From Prevotellaceae bacterium UBA2744 (GTDB lineage: Bacteria; Bacteroidota; Bacteroidia; Bacteroidales; Bacteroidaceae): 64,000 bases of DNA. Shown here one piece after another: positions 44,015 through 51,899 of the stretch. Made by a program: the position numbers and the translations under genes. The stretch lies in NCBI GenBank assembly GCA_002353575.1, contig DEJQ01000024.1:106068-170067 (forward strand), written 5' to 3'. Below the pieces are notes generated by a model. It was not told the DNA's origin. It did not search any database and saw only the letters and a list, made by a program, of their open reading frames with translations. Numbering within the stretch: position 1 is the stretch's first letter; every line of letters starts with the position of its first letter.

Positions 44015-44853
44015 TGAAACTTATAGCAGACAGTGGCTCCACTAAGACGGCATGGTGTCTTCTTGCTGCTGATGAAAGCCAGATGCTTCTTCAGACACAG
44101 GGCATCAACCCCTTTCTGCAAGCCGAATCAGAAATTTGTGATGTGCTTCAGGGCGAACTGCTTCCGCAGCTTCCTCCTCAAGGGTTCTCAGATGACCAGC
44201 TTGAGATTTATTTTTATGGTGCCGGATGTACTCCCGAAGCCTCTCCGAAGGTTGCCTCTGCCTTACGTACGGTTATCAGTGCCGATGCTCAGGTTGAAGT
44301 GCAGAGTGACATGCTGGGTGCTGCACGCGGACTCTGCGGCAATGTGCCTGGTATAGTAGCTATTCTCGGCACTGGCTCCAATTCGTGCTACTACGATGGC
44401 GAACGCATCATCAAGAATGTGTCGCCTCTAGGCTTCATCCTTGGCGACGAAGGTAGTGGGGCATATATCGGTAAGCGTCTTGTGGGCGATGTACTGAAGC
44501 ATCAACTCCCCGCCGAGATATGTACACTTTTCATGGATGAAACCGGACTTACTGCCCCCGACATAATTCAGCGCACATATCGCGAACCGTTTCCTAACCG
44601 CTTTCTTGCCAGTCTCTCGCCTTTCTGTGCACGTCATCGCGACGATGATGCCATACGTGCGCTGCTTATCGACTGCTTCCGTCAGTTCTTTTTGCGTAAT
44701 ATATCTGCTTACGATGGTTCTACAGTCAACTTGGTAGGCTCAGTTGGTTACTACTACCAGCCGGAAATCAAAGCCGTTGCAGCTATGCTTGGCTACAACG
44801 TAGGGAACGTACTCAAGGAACCTCTTCAGGGTCTTATTGCATACCATTCTTAA
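44014..44853 (+). CDS. BadF/BadG-type ATPase, probable N-acetylglucosamine kinase
   Basis: This protein has the ASKHA fold: phosphate-1 motif IADSGSTKTAWCLL, GIVAILGTGSNSCYY (phosphate-2), and GDEGSGAYIGKRLV, typical of the BadF/BcrA family that includes eukaryotic-type GlcNAc kinases. The 279-residue length fits GlcNAc kinase-like members. The overlap with dapA suggests a cell-wall precursor or amino-sugar recycling role. The alternative GTG start at 44008 is less likely than the ATGA-coupled ATG. Confidence 0.85.
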   Translation: MKLIADSGSTKTAWCLLAADESQMLLQTQGINPFLQAESEICDVLQGELLPQLPPQGFSDDQLEIYFYGAGCTPEASPKVASALRTVISADAQVEVQSDMLGAARGLCGNVPGIVAILGTGSNSCYYDGERIIKNVSPLGFILGDEGSGAYIGKRLVGDVLKHQLPAEICTLFMDETGLTAPDIIQRTYREPFPNRFLASLSPFCARHRDDDAIRALLIDCFRQFFLRNISAYDGSTVNLVGSVGYYYQPEIKAVAAMLGYNVGNVLKEPLQGLIAYHS

Positions 44854-45002
44854 AAAAATAAGTTTAAAATTTGGTAAATAGATTATAAAAATGTTACTTT
44901 GCACGGCAAATGCAAGGTAAAAAGATTCCTTAGCTTAGAGTTTACGTATTTTTCCAGTAGGATTTGCATAAAATTCTATGTAACGCTTATTTTTTTATTA
45001 TT

Positions 45003-46067
45003 ATGAGTAGAGCAGACAATCATTTAGTAATTATGGCGGGTGGCGTCGGTAGTCGCTTCTGGCCAATGAGCACTCCTGAGTGCCCAAAGCAGTTTATCGA
45101 TGTGTTCGGTACAGGGCGCACCTTTATACAGATGACTGTTGACCGCTTCAAAGGAGTGGTGCCGCCCGAAAATATATGGGTGGTTACAAGCGAGAAATAT
45201 TCCGGCATTGTCAAGGCTCAGCTCCCAGACATACCAGTATCCAACGTTTTGCTCGAACCATGCCGTCGCAATACGGCTCCTTGCATAGCGTACGTCAGCT
45301 GGCGCATCAAGGCAAAGAACCCAAAGGCAAATATCGTCGTGGCACCAAGCGATCACCTGGTTACAGATGTTGTGGAATTTCAGCGTGTCATTAATTCTGC
45401 CCTTCAGTTCGTGTCGGAGACCGACAGTATCGTTACGCTTGGCATGAAACCGACTCGCCCTGAAACAGGATATGGCTACATAGAGGCAAATCTTCAGGAG
45501 CCCTCTCTGCGCAATCAGGAAATATTCCGCGTAGAGTCGTTCAAGGAAAAACCCGACCTTGCAAAAGCCAAGGACTACATCCAGAATAAGGCTTTCTATT
45601 GGAACTCAGGTATATTCGTGTGGAATGTACGTACCATTATAAATGCCTTGCGCATCTATCTGCCTGACGTAAACGATATATTCGAGAATATGCTCTCTGT
45701 CTATGGCACAGACAAAGAGCAGGAAATGATCAATTCCGAATTTCCAAAGTGTGAGAACATTTCTATCGACTATGCTGTGCTGGAGAAGGCTGACGAGATA
45801 TTCGTATTCCCGGCTAACTTCGGTTGGAGTGACGTAGGCACATGGGGCTCGCTCCACACCCTTGCCGAAGCAGATTCAGCAGGCAATAACGTCATTGGTC
45901 AGAATGTGCGTCTCTACGAAACCAGGAACTGCGTTATCCATACTACTCAGGAGCGCCGTGTTGTAGTACAGGGACTTGACGGATATATCGTAGCCGAGAA
46001 GGACAATACGCTGCTCATCTGCAAATTGGCCGAAGAGCAGCGCATCAAAGAATTTTCCGCAGAATAG
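45003..46067 (+). CDS. manC: Mannose-1-phosphate guanylyltransferase
   Basis: This enzyme makes GDP-mannose from mannose-1-phosphate and GTP for surface glycans. The N-terminal nucleotidyltransferase motif is IMAGGVGSRFWPMS, then PSDHLV, GYGYIEA, SFKEKP and WNSGIFVW; a short left-handed helix part follows. At 354 residues it is monofunctional, without the isomerase domain of some ManC. Its last seven codons including the stop are the first copy of a 21-bp repeat array that continues downstream. Confidence 0.93.
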   Translation: MSRADNHLVIMAGGVGSRFWPMSTPECPKQFIDVFGTGRTFIQMTVDRFKGVVPPENIWVVTSEKYSGIVKAQLPDIPVSNVLLEPCRRNTAPCIAYVSWRIKAKNPKANIVVAPSDHLVTDVVEFQRVINSALQFVSETDSIVTLGMKPTRPETGYGYIEANLQEPSLRNQEIFRVESFKEKPDLAKAKDYIQNKAFYWNSGIFVWNVRTIINALRIYLPDVNDIFENMLSVYGTDKEQEMINSEFPKCENISIDYAVLEKADEIFVFPANFGWSDVGTWGSLHTLAEADSAGNNVIGQNVRLYETRNCVIHTTQERRVVVQGLDGYIVAEKDNTLLICKLAEEQRIKEFSAE

Positions 46068-46165
46068 TCAGATTTCTCCGCAGAATAATCAGATTTCTCC
46101 GCAGAATAATCAGAATTCTTCGTTGGTTAATCAGGCTTTTCTGTAGAATAATCAGAATAATCAAA
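46047..46165 (+). repeat. 21-bp tandem repeats that include the manC stop codon
   Basis: The first unit (46047-46067) is the end of manC and ends TAG. Copies at 46068, 46089, 46110 and 46131 follow, each starting TCAG and ending TAA; the first two are identical (TCAGATTTCTCCGCAGAATAA). A degraded copy starts at 46152. Because 21 is a multiple of 3, each unit carries a stop in the manC reading frame. Confidence 0.88.
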
Positions 46166-46192
46166 AAAATCAGATTACCCGGAAAAATAATA

Positions 46193-46221
46193 ACCCCCTT
46201 AAGCTTTGAGCCTAAGGGGGT
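46193..46221. terminator. Intrinsic terminator between manC and rpmA
   Basis: ACCCCCTTA at 46193-46201 pairs with TAAGGGGGT at 46213-46221. The minus strand continues TATTATTTTTCC, so it mainly serves rplU-rpmA; the plus strand also has a T-rich tail. Confidence 0.8.
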
Positions 46222-46269
46222 ACTTTATTTTTATGTTCTCTTTTCGTGGAACAAGAGGTGGCTATACCT

Positions 46270-46533
46270 TTATTCAGCTACTACAGGAACGATTGAAACA
46301 GTAGAGCGGTTGAGGCGACCCTTCTTGAATACTACTGTACCATCTACGAGAGCGTACAGAGTGTCATCCTTACCAATACCTACGTTCTTGCCTGGGTTGT
46401 GCTTAGTGCCACGCTGACGAACGATGATGTTACCAGCTTTAGCAAACTGACCACCGAAAAGCTTAAGTCCAAGTCGTTTTGAGTGTGATTCACGGCCGTT
46501 CTTAGAACTACCCACACCTTTTTTATGTGCCAT
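46270..46533 (-). CDS. rpmA: 50S ribosomal protein L27
   Basis: This is a large-subunit protein near the peptidyl-transferase centre. The conserved N-terminus MAHKKGVGSSKNGRESHSKR and IIVRQRGTKHNPGKNVG are clear. It has 87 residues and lacks the cleavable N-terminal extension of Firmicutes L27. It is co-transcribed after rplU with a 55-bp gap. Confidence 0.97.
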   Translation of the reverse strand: MAHKKGVGSSKNGRESHSKRLGLKLFGGQFAKAGNIIVRQRGTKHNPGKNVGIGKDDTLYALVDGTVVFKKGRLNRSTVSIVPVVAE

Positions 46534-46588
46534 ATTGAATAGTCTTTTTTAGAAGTTAATGAATAAATTACTTTTGGTCTCTCTCAGG

Positions 46589-46903
46589 TTATGCAACAAC
46601 TTGCTTGATGAGAATTTCAGTGAACTGCTCGCGATGACCGTTCAGCTTGCGATAGCCCTTGCGGCGGCGCTTGTGGAACACTAATACTTTGTCACCCTTA
46701 ACGAGTGGACATGTAACCTCAGCAACAACCTTTGCACCTTCTACTGTCGGAGCACCTACAGTGATCTTACCGTTGTCAACGAGGAGGACTTTCTCAAATT
46801 CAACAGCCTGGCCTGCTTCTACATCCTTGATGTGGTGTACGAAAAGCTTTTTGCCTTCTTCAGCCTTGAACTGCTGACCCTGAATTTCTACGATTACGTA
46901 CAT
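46589..46903 (-). CDS. rplU: 50S ribosomal protein L21
   Basis: This is a 104-residue large-subunit protein: MYVIVEIQGQQFKAEEGKKL at the N-terminus and the basic signature VLVFHKRRRKGYRKLNGHRE near the C-terminus. It is the first gene of the rplU-rpmA operon. Confidence 0.97.
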   Translation of the reverse strand: MYVIVEIQGQQFKAEEGKKLFVHHIKDVEAGQAVEFEKVLLVDNGKITVGAPTVEGAKVVAEVTCPLVKGDKVLVFHKRRRKGYRKLNGHREQFTEILIKQVVA

Positions 46904-46991
46904 TTTATTATTATTGTTTTTAGGGTTGGACCGTGAGGCGAAGTCACATTTCTGACTTGCTTATTCGAGCCTCTGCGGCATAAATCGGCTG

Positions 46992-46999
46992 CGAAGGTA
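46992..46999 (-). promoter_or_regulatory. Probable -7 box of rplU-rpmA
   Basis: CGAAGGTA on the plus strand reads TACCTTCG on the minus strand, one base from the consensus, 88 bp before the rplU ATG. The leader of about 80 nt could hold an autoregulatory site, but no clear structure was found. Confidence 0.45.
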
Positions 47000-47390
47000 C
47001 GAACTTTTTCTGATACAGCCAAATTTTCTCATTCATTTGTCTGTGTTTAAAGATTCAGGTTGATTTCGGGTTGACTCTATAGCGACGTCAATATCGATAA
47101 AAATGTGGAAAGTTTTGGCACTTGTGGATTTTTTACGTAGTTTTGCATCGGATTTTCATGCAGAATGCTGTTTTGACATCCTTTCGGGCGATGGCGGCGA
47201 TGCAGCAACTACTATCGGGTGGTGTGCCTTGACGGCTGAATCTCTGAATTTTGACAACATAAAATTGATGAGCATTGTGCTTTGTCTTGTACTCTGAAAC
47301 GTGAGAAATTTCAAGTAATAACACAAGATCGCATAGTGGCCATCTCACGCTTTGGCGTGGGATTGACGTATCGCTATATCTTTGTTATTT
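47000..47390 (+). other. Intergenic stretch with a promoter-like site and a 24-codon ORF
   Basis: TTTG at 47114-47117 and TAGTTTTG at 47138-47145 (20-bp spacing) form a good promoter. Just downstream, ATG at 47158 opens a 24-codon frame (starts MQNAVLTSFRAMAAMQQ, stop at 47230-47232). Longer open frames on both strands here look random. CTCACGC/GCGTGGG forms a small hairpin at 47344-47361. I cannot assign a gene. Confidence 0.3.
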
Positions 47391-47637
47391 GGTAATTCTC
47401 ACGACCACAGAGTAGAGATTTAGGGATGTTTCAATTCTACGCCTATTTTGTGCGTATTCCCTAAAACAGAAGCTTCAATATACACAGATAATGCTGATGA
47501 AAGAAAAAGTCAGTAAATTTTTTCAAGTTAGTTAGTAATTCGCCTGCAAACGTGTCGTGAGATACATGGCGAGTAAAAAGTGATTAAAAAGTAGATTGAA
47601 CTCCTGTGCAGTGATGCACGGGGGTTTTTTGATAAAT
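47391..47637 (+). ncRNA. Candidate structured small RNA with own promoter and terminator
   Basis: A TATCTTTG -7 box lies at 47377-47384. Downstream, TCTCACGAC (47397-47405) pairs perfectly with GTCGTGAGA (47554-47562), enclosing a hairpin TTTAGGGA/TCCCTAAA (47419-47426, 47458-47465) with an inner TACGC/GCGTA stem. A terminator hairpin CCTGTGCA/TGCACGGG at 47603-47622 is followed by GGTTTTTT. No open frame fits. It could be a free small RNA or a leader of the esterase gene 95 bp further on. It does not match RNase P, tmRNA or SRP RNA motifs that I know. Confidence 0.4.
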
Positions 47638-47731
47638 CCCGGAACTTTGAACGTGGGTTCCATTATCGCTTTGCCGTTGTTGTGGGTGTGATGGATTTTT
47701 TGTACCTTTACCGCAAATTTAAGGAAATGCG

Positions 47732-48586
47732 ATGAAACGATTTTTGTTGTTGTTCATATTGGGAACTGTGGTGGCGGCAAGGGCTGATGTGCCCGTAATC
47801 CTGACTGCAGGGCAGTCGAATGCCGACGGGCGTGTGCCTATGAGGGATTTTCCTTCGGGCGTCAGTTATAAGTATTGTATGTGGAGCTATGGAAGTGGGG
47901 ATTTTGAGACTGCAACGGGTGAGTTCGCTCCTTTCTCGCCGCGCGTTGCAAAGCCCGGGATTGAGAAGAGCTGGGGTTTTGATGCAATCGTATATCATAA
48001 GTTGGAGGGGCTGTGGGGGCGTCCGTTCTATGTCATAAAGCACACCGACGGCGGAACGGCTATCGACCCTTCGTGCAAGGGCAGCACCCACGGACTCTAT
48101 TGGAGTGCCGACCCGGAGTTTCTCGGCGGCACTGCTTCTGCCAGTCATGGCGGCAAGTCGCTTCTGCTTGCCTTTGAACGGCAGATTGACGACTGTCTGC
48201 GGAATCTGCCCTCGCATGTTGACATAAAGTTCATGCTGTGGCATCAGGGCGAGAGCGACCAGAAGGCGGACAGTCTCTACTATGACAACCTGAAGGCGGT
48301 CATTGCCCATGTGCGCCGGCATCTTGTCGAGGTGACGGGAAAGAAGAAGTACGGACGGCTGCCCGTCGTCTGCGGCAACTATTCTCTGCAAAGCCGCCAG
48401 CGCAGTCCGCGCGTAGCCGATGCCTTGAATCGTCTGGCGGAGGAAGACCGGAATTTCCATGTTGTCGATGCCTCCGACCTGCCGCTGCTGCCTGACCGGC
48501 TCCACTTCAACGCCGTGGGGGCTCAGACTCTGGCCGAAAGGGTTGTTGATAAACTGCTGGAGTGTAAAATAATCAAGCGCAAATAA
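47732..48586 (+). CDS. Secreted carbohydrate acetylesterase (sialate O-acetylesterase domain)
   Basis: This SGNH-type esterase is exported by a signal peptide ending AARA. The catalytic serine block is TAGQSNADG (S29), followed by WHQGESD (block III) and the Asp/His pair in LPDRLHFNAVGA. Related Bacteroidetes enzymes remove acetyl groups from xylan, pectin or sialic acids. The GH106-like gene lies 86 bp downstream and both are relatively GC-rich, suggesting a small glycan-degradation unit. The 3' end overlaps a 14-bp repeat array. Confidence 0.87.
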   Translation: MKRFLLLFILGTVVAARADVPVILTAGQSNADGRVPMRDFPSGVSYKYCMWSYGSGDFETATGEFAPFSPRVAKPGIEKSWGFDAIVYHKLEGLWGRPFYVIKHTDGGTAIDPSCKGSTHGLYWSADPEFLGGTASASHGGKSLLLAFERQIDDCLRNLPSHVDIKFMLWHQGESDQKADSLYYDNLKAVIAHVRRHLVEVTGKKKYGRLPVVCGNYSLQSRQRSPRVADALNRLAEEDRNFHVVDASDLPLLPDRLHFNAVGAQTLAERVVDKLLECKIIKRK

Positions 48587-48667
48587 TCGAGCGCAGCTAA
48601 TCATGTGGAACTAATCGAGCGCAACTAATCAACCGAAAGAAATCAATCGCAAATAATCAAACTCAAA
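48570..48667 (+). repeat. Seven 14-bp tandem repeats spanning the esterase stop codon
   Basis: Units start at 48570, 48584, 48598, 48612, 48626, 48640 and 48654, with consensus TAATCAAGCGCAAA. The first unit lies in the last codons of the gene, and the TAA opening the second unit is the stop codon. The array ends 5 bp before the next ATG. Confidence 0.88.
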
Positions 48668-48672
48668 TATAT

Positions 48673-50082
48673 ATGACTATGAAGAATCTCGTTTTGACTT
48701 TACTGTTTTTTTTGTTGACGTTTGTTTCGAAGGCGCAGAATGCCGCGGAAGATGTGCGGGCAGGTCTGTGGCAGTCGTTTCTCGCTCCGCCCGACAGTAT
48801 AAAGGTGGGGTGCTACTATTATTGGGTAAATGAGCGGGTGGATCCGAAGGGTGTGAAGGCCGACCTGGAATGGATGAAGGAAAACGGCATCACGCTGGCT
48901 TTCCTGGCTACAGACATACGCAACCGCGTCGATGGGAATCTGACATCTGCGACGGAGCTCTATGGCAGGAATAAGTTCCAGAGCAAGCTGTGGTGGAAGA
49001 ATCTCAGAACGGCTCTGAAGACAGCCGGTAGGCTCGGCATCGAGATGGGTATATTCAACTGTCCGGGTTGGAGCCAGTCGGGCGGTCCGTGGATTAAGCC
49101 CGGGGAGGCTATGCGCAACTGGACGCCGCAGGGTGTAGAGGTGTGCAAGACGAGGCAGGGCACCGATGTGGTGTGCAGTCCGTGTTCGCCCGAGGCTGAA
49201 GGGCTGGAGGTGGACAAACTCTCGAAGACTCACGTGAAGAAACACTTCGAGGCTTTCGTGGGCGAGATATTGCGTCGCATTCCGAAGAAAGACCGCCCTA
49301 CGCTGACCACCGTCGTCGTGGACAGCTGGGAGCGCGGCAAGCAGAACTATACGGACTCTATATTCGAGAAGTTCCGGCAGCGGTTCGGTTATCCGCTCGA
49401 CTACGGCGATGAGGCTTGCCGGAAAGACCTCGACTGCCTGATAGCCGACCTCGTGGCAAGTGAGTATATGGGCGGACTGACAGAGAAGGCTCATGAGTAT
49501 GGACTGCGCACTTGGTGTGAACCCTATGCCCACAGTCCGTTCCCCGGTGACAGCATCACGTATGGCAGTGCGGCGGACGAGGTGGCTGCTGAGTTCTGGG
49601 TCGATGACAGGAAGTTCCGCAAGAAGGAGATTGACGCTGCCGTGGGTGCTGCCCGTCGCAGCGGAAAGAACCGTGTGTGGGCAGAGAGTTTCACGGACGG
49701 GTGGCCCGAGCTGGCGAAGGACGACTGGAGCTACGAGAAGCTGAAGCCCATTGCCGACAGGTATTTCCATGCGGGGGTGAACGCCAGCATCCTGCACGTG
49801 GTGGTTTCGCAGCCCGGCGATGAGGGTGAGCCTGCGGTGCGTCCCTGGTTCGGCACATACTTCGACCGTCGCAGTGAGCATGCTGCCGACATGAAGCCGC
49901 TCGTGAAATATCTGCGCCGCTGCAACTTCATGCTTCAGTTGGGCGCGCCGCTCGACGGGGCTGCCGACAGGCGCATAATGAAGGACGGCACCGTGATACG
50001 TTTCACGGAGGACTCGCAGTTCGAGGTCGTGTTCCCCGACGGGCGGACGGAGGTGTGGAATCCGGAATACCAGATTCGCTGA
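48673..50082 (+). CDS. Secreted glycosyl hydrolase, short GH106 (alpha-L-rhamnosidase)-like
   Basis: A signal peptide ending FVSKA precedes a protein related to GH106 catalytic barrels: YYWVNERVDPKGVKADLEWM, GIFNCPGWSQSGGPWI, VDSWERG and HAGVNASILHVV. Typical GH106 enzymes have about 1000 residues with large beta-sandwich domains. This one has 469 and ends soon after the barrel, so it is either a minimal family member or a distinct relative. It probably removes terminal deoxysugars from plant glycans together with the esterase. A large opposite-strand frame is a shadow. Confidence 0.75.
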   Translation: MTMKNLVLTLLFFLLTFVSKAQNAAEDVRAGLWQSFLAPPDSIKVGCYYYWVNERVDPKGVKADLEWMKENGITLAFLATDIRNRVDGNLTSATELYGRNKFQSKLWWKNLRTALKTAGRLGIEMGIFNCPGWSQSGGPWIKPGEAMRNWTPQGVEVCKTRQGTDVVCSPCSPEAEGLEVDKLSKTHVKKHFEAFVGEILRRIPKKDRPTLTTVVVDSWERGKQNYTDSIFEKFRQRFGYPLDYGDEACRKDLDCLIADLVASEYMGGLTEKAHEYGLRTWCEPYAHSPFPGDSITYGSAADEVAAEFWVDDRKFRKKEIDAAVGAARRSGKNRVWAESFTDGWPELAKDDWSYEKLKPIADRYFHAGVNASILHVVVSQPGDEGEPAVRPWFGTYFDRRSEHAADMKPLVKYLRRCNFMLQLGAPLDGAADRRIMKDGTVIRFTEDSQFEVVFPDGRTEVWNPEYQIR

Positions 50083-50085
50083 CGC

Positions 50086-50136
50086 GGAAAAGAAGAAATC
50101 CCCGGCCCTCGGTTGGCTGGGGATTTCTTCTTTTCC
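50086..50136. terminator. Strong bidirectional terminator
   Basis: GGAAAAGAAGAAATCCCC at 50086-50103 pairs perfectly over 18 bp with 50119-50136, between the convergent GH106-like and azlD genes. The stem has built-in A and T runs on both sides. Confidence 0.88.
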
Positions 50137-50169
50137 TGTATTCTTCAGATAATTCCTGCGAGCCGGAAA

Positions 50170-50484
50170 TCAACCGGCGAAAAGCATGCTCAGCAGATAG
50201 ACTATGGCGCAACAGATGGCTGCCACGGCGAACAGCCCCAGGCGCAGCCATGCAGCAATGATGCCGGCGGCGAATGCCAGCACGCCGGGCAGCGGGGTGG
50301 GGGTGACGAGAATCATGTCGGGGAAGGTCATGACGGCAAGCGTGACGTAGGGCACGTAGTAGAGGAAACTGCGCACGAACCGGTTGCGGATGGGCCCCTT
50401 GATGAGTGCCATCGGCACGACGCGTATCAGGTTCGTCGTCAGGATGGCAATCAGGATGTATATGATGACGCTATGCTTCTCCAT
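50170..50484 (-). CDS. azlD: AzlD-family branched-chain amino acid exporter small subunit
   Basis: This 104-residue membrane protein has four TM helices and the AzlD-type start (IAILTTNLIRVVPMALI). With AzlC it forms a branched-chain amino acid (or related) exporter. Its ATG overlaps the end of azlC by 14 bp. Confidence 0.88.
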   Translation of the reverse strand: MEKHSVIIYILIAILTTNLIRVVPMALIKGPIRNRFVRSFLYYVPYVTLAVMTFPDMILVTPTPLPGVLAFAAGIIAAWLRLGLFAVAAICCAIVYLLSMLFAG

Positions 50485-51202
50485 CGGCTTCTGTATTTAC
50501 GGGTTTCAACCAGGCGGCAACGGCTGAGATCAGTACCGTCAGCACCACGATGCGCGTGCCGCTGCTCAGTCCGCTCACGACCGGAGCCGCTGCGCATAGT
50601 CCGCTCAGCACGAAGCTCGCCGCCAGGGCATAGAGCACATTTCTGTCTTTGCGGGCAGGCGGAATGATGATGCCCAGGAACATGCCGTAGAGGGCCATGC
50701 TCAGTGCCGTCACCATCTGCTGCGGCAGGATGTTGCCCGCCACGATGCCCAGGGCACAGCCCAGCGCCCAGAACAGGCTGGAGATGAGGGCGGCGGAGTA
50801 GGTGTAGGCGGGCGGAGTGTAGCCGGGGTGGGCGTACGAGACGCCGAACACCTCGTCGGTGATGCACACAGCCATCAGCAGGCGGTGCCAGCGCGAAGTG
50901 CCCGGGGCAATCTTCTGCGACAGGGCGGCACTCATCAGCATATATCTCAGGTTTATCACCAGACACATCACCACCAGCTCCGCATAGGCCGCATGGGCGG
51001 CAATCAGCGTGTACGTGCCGTACTCTCCAGCCGAGGCGCGGGTGAAGAAACTGCTCACGAACCCCATCGGAGCCGTCAGTCCCGCCTTCGCGGCTATGAT
51101 TCCGAGCGAGAACGCCACGGCGAAATATGCCATCGCGATGGGAATGCCCACGTGCAGCCCGTCCAGGATGTCCCGCCTCATGTTTCTCTGTGTTGACTTC
51201 AT
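50471..51202 (-). CDS. azlC: AzlC-family branched-chain amino acid permease
   Basis: This inner-membrane permease of 243 residues has seven to eight TM helices, with the AzlC motifs DGLHVGIPIAMAYFAVAFSLG, SFFTRASAGEYG, VMCLVINLRYMLM and TDEVFGVSYA. Partner of azlD. The frame on the other reading phase with Arg/His-rich translation is spurious. Confidence 0.9.
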   Translation of the reverse strand: MKSTQRNMRRDILDGLHVGIPIAMAYFAVAFSLGIIAAKAGLTAPMGFVSSFFTRASAGEYGTYTLIAAHAAYAELVVMCLVINLRYMLMSAALSQKIAPGTSRWHRLLMAVCITDEVFGVSYAHPGYTPPAYTYSAALISSLFWALGCALGIVAGNILPQQMVTALSMALYGMFLGIIIPPARKDRNVLYALAASFVLSGLCAAAPVVSGLSSGTRIVVLTVLISAVAAWLKPVNTEADGEA

Positions 51203-51233
51203 GAAAATTCTGTTCCGTTATTCTTTCCGTGTG

Positions 51234-51241
51234 CAAAGTTA
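51234..51241 (-). promoter_or_regulatory. -7 box of azlCD
   Basis: CAAAGTTA on plus reads TAACTTTG on minus, 31 bp before the azlC ATG. Confidence 0.6.
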
Positions 51242-51294
51242 CGACTATAAAGGCAATTATTTAAGAAAAACGTCTGTCCATTTCATTAAATGTT

Positions 51295-51327
51295 GAGGCA
51301 GGGCCGGCACAAGTCCGGTCCCGCCTC
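51295..51327. terminator. Hairpin downstream of the small AraC gene
   Basis: GAGGCAGGGCCGG at 51295-51307 pairs with CCGGTCCCGCCTC at 51315-51327 with two mismatches. The T tail is poor, so termination efficiency is uncertain. Confidence 0.5.
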
Positions 51328-51353
51328 GCCTATTGTGTGTTCTTCAGGTATTC

Positions 51354-51830
51354 TCATTTTACCACCCACGGCTTGTAGCGGTCCTCGTCGCGCGGCTGTC
51401 GCAGCGACCTGCGCACCTGGACCGCCGTCTGCCTGCGGTACTTCTTATACTGTTGGCTGAGCAGGCTGGCACAGTGGAAACCCGTGCGGCGTGCAATCTC
51501 GTCGATGCTCAGCGACGTGTAGCGCAGCAGTTCGTCGGCAATGCGGAACATATATGCGTGGCGGAACTCCCTCGCGCTCATGCCCGTCATCGTGCGGTAC
51601 CACCCCAGCAGATCCTCGCGCGTGCACCCCAGCTGAGCCGCCAGCCAGTCCAGGTCGCCGCGCCCCTCTGCCATCGAGCGGGCTATGAAGTCCATCACGG
51701 GCGTGCCTGTGGGGTTCACGTTGCGCTCCATCGGCACCCACGTCATCACCCCGTCCTCGTTGTACACGCGTCGTGCGATGAAGGGCGAGATGTACAGGTC
51801 GTCAACCGTCAAAAGTTTCAGTTCAGCCAT
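51354..51830 (-). CDS. Small AraC-type helix-turn-helix regulator
   Basis: The 158-residue protein (start MAELKLLTVDDLYI) has a C-terminal AraC domain: YMFRIADELLRYTSLSIDEI then ARRTGFHCASLLSQQYKKY. There is no sensor domain of usual size; the N-terminal about 70 residues are unique. The 20-residue longer frame is rejected because its start lies upstream of the promoter box at 51860-51867. It could regulate azlCD, located just downstream on the same strand. Confidence 0.8.
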   Translation of the reverse strand: MAELKLLTVDDLYISPFIARRVYNEDGVMTWVPMERNVNPTGTPVMDFIARSMAEGRGDLDWLAAQLGCTREDLLGWYRTMTGMSAREFRHAYMFRIADELLRYTSLSIDEIARRTGFHCASLLSQQYKKYRRQTAVQVRRSLRQPRDEDRYKPWVVK

Positions 51831-51859
51831 GTCCTGTTCTTTCTTTCCTGTTTTGCGTG

Positions 51860-51867
51860 CAAAGATA
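51860..51867 (-). promoter_or_regulatory. -7 box of the small AraC gene
   Basis: CAAAGATA on plus reads TATCTTTG on minus, 29 bp before the ATG at 51830. Confidence 0.6.
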
Positions 51868-51899
51868 CAGAAAAAGATTATTTTATGCAAACATCCGCC

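Noticed and set aside
46047..46165. CRISPR or small RNA cluster after manC
   Set aside because: The 21-bp units have no spacers and derive from the gene terminus.
47492..47512. Hammerhead-like core CTGATGA
   Set aside because: The second core element and the three required stems are not in place.
47708..48604. 298-codon antisense frame over the esterase gene
   Set aside because: High GC at third positions keeps the antisense frame open; the sense frame has the full SGNH catalytic set.
48700..49881. 393-codon antisense frame over the GH106-like gene
   Set aside because: Same GC effect; the translation is Leu/His/Arg-rich without motifs.
50451..51236. 261-codon frame in another phase over azlC
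   Set aside because: The Arg/His-rich translation has no motifs, and azlC fits a known membrane family in the other phase.
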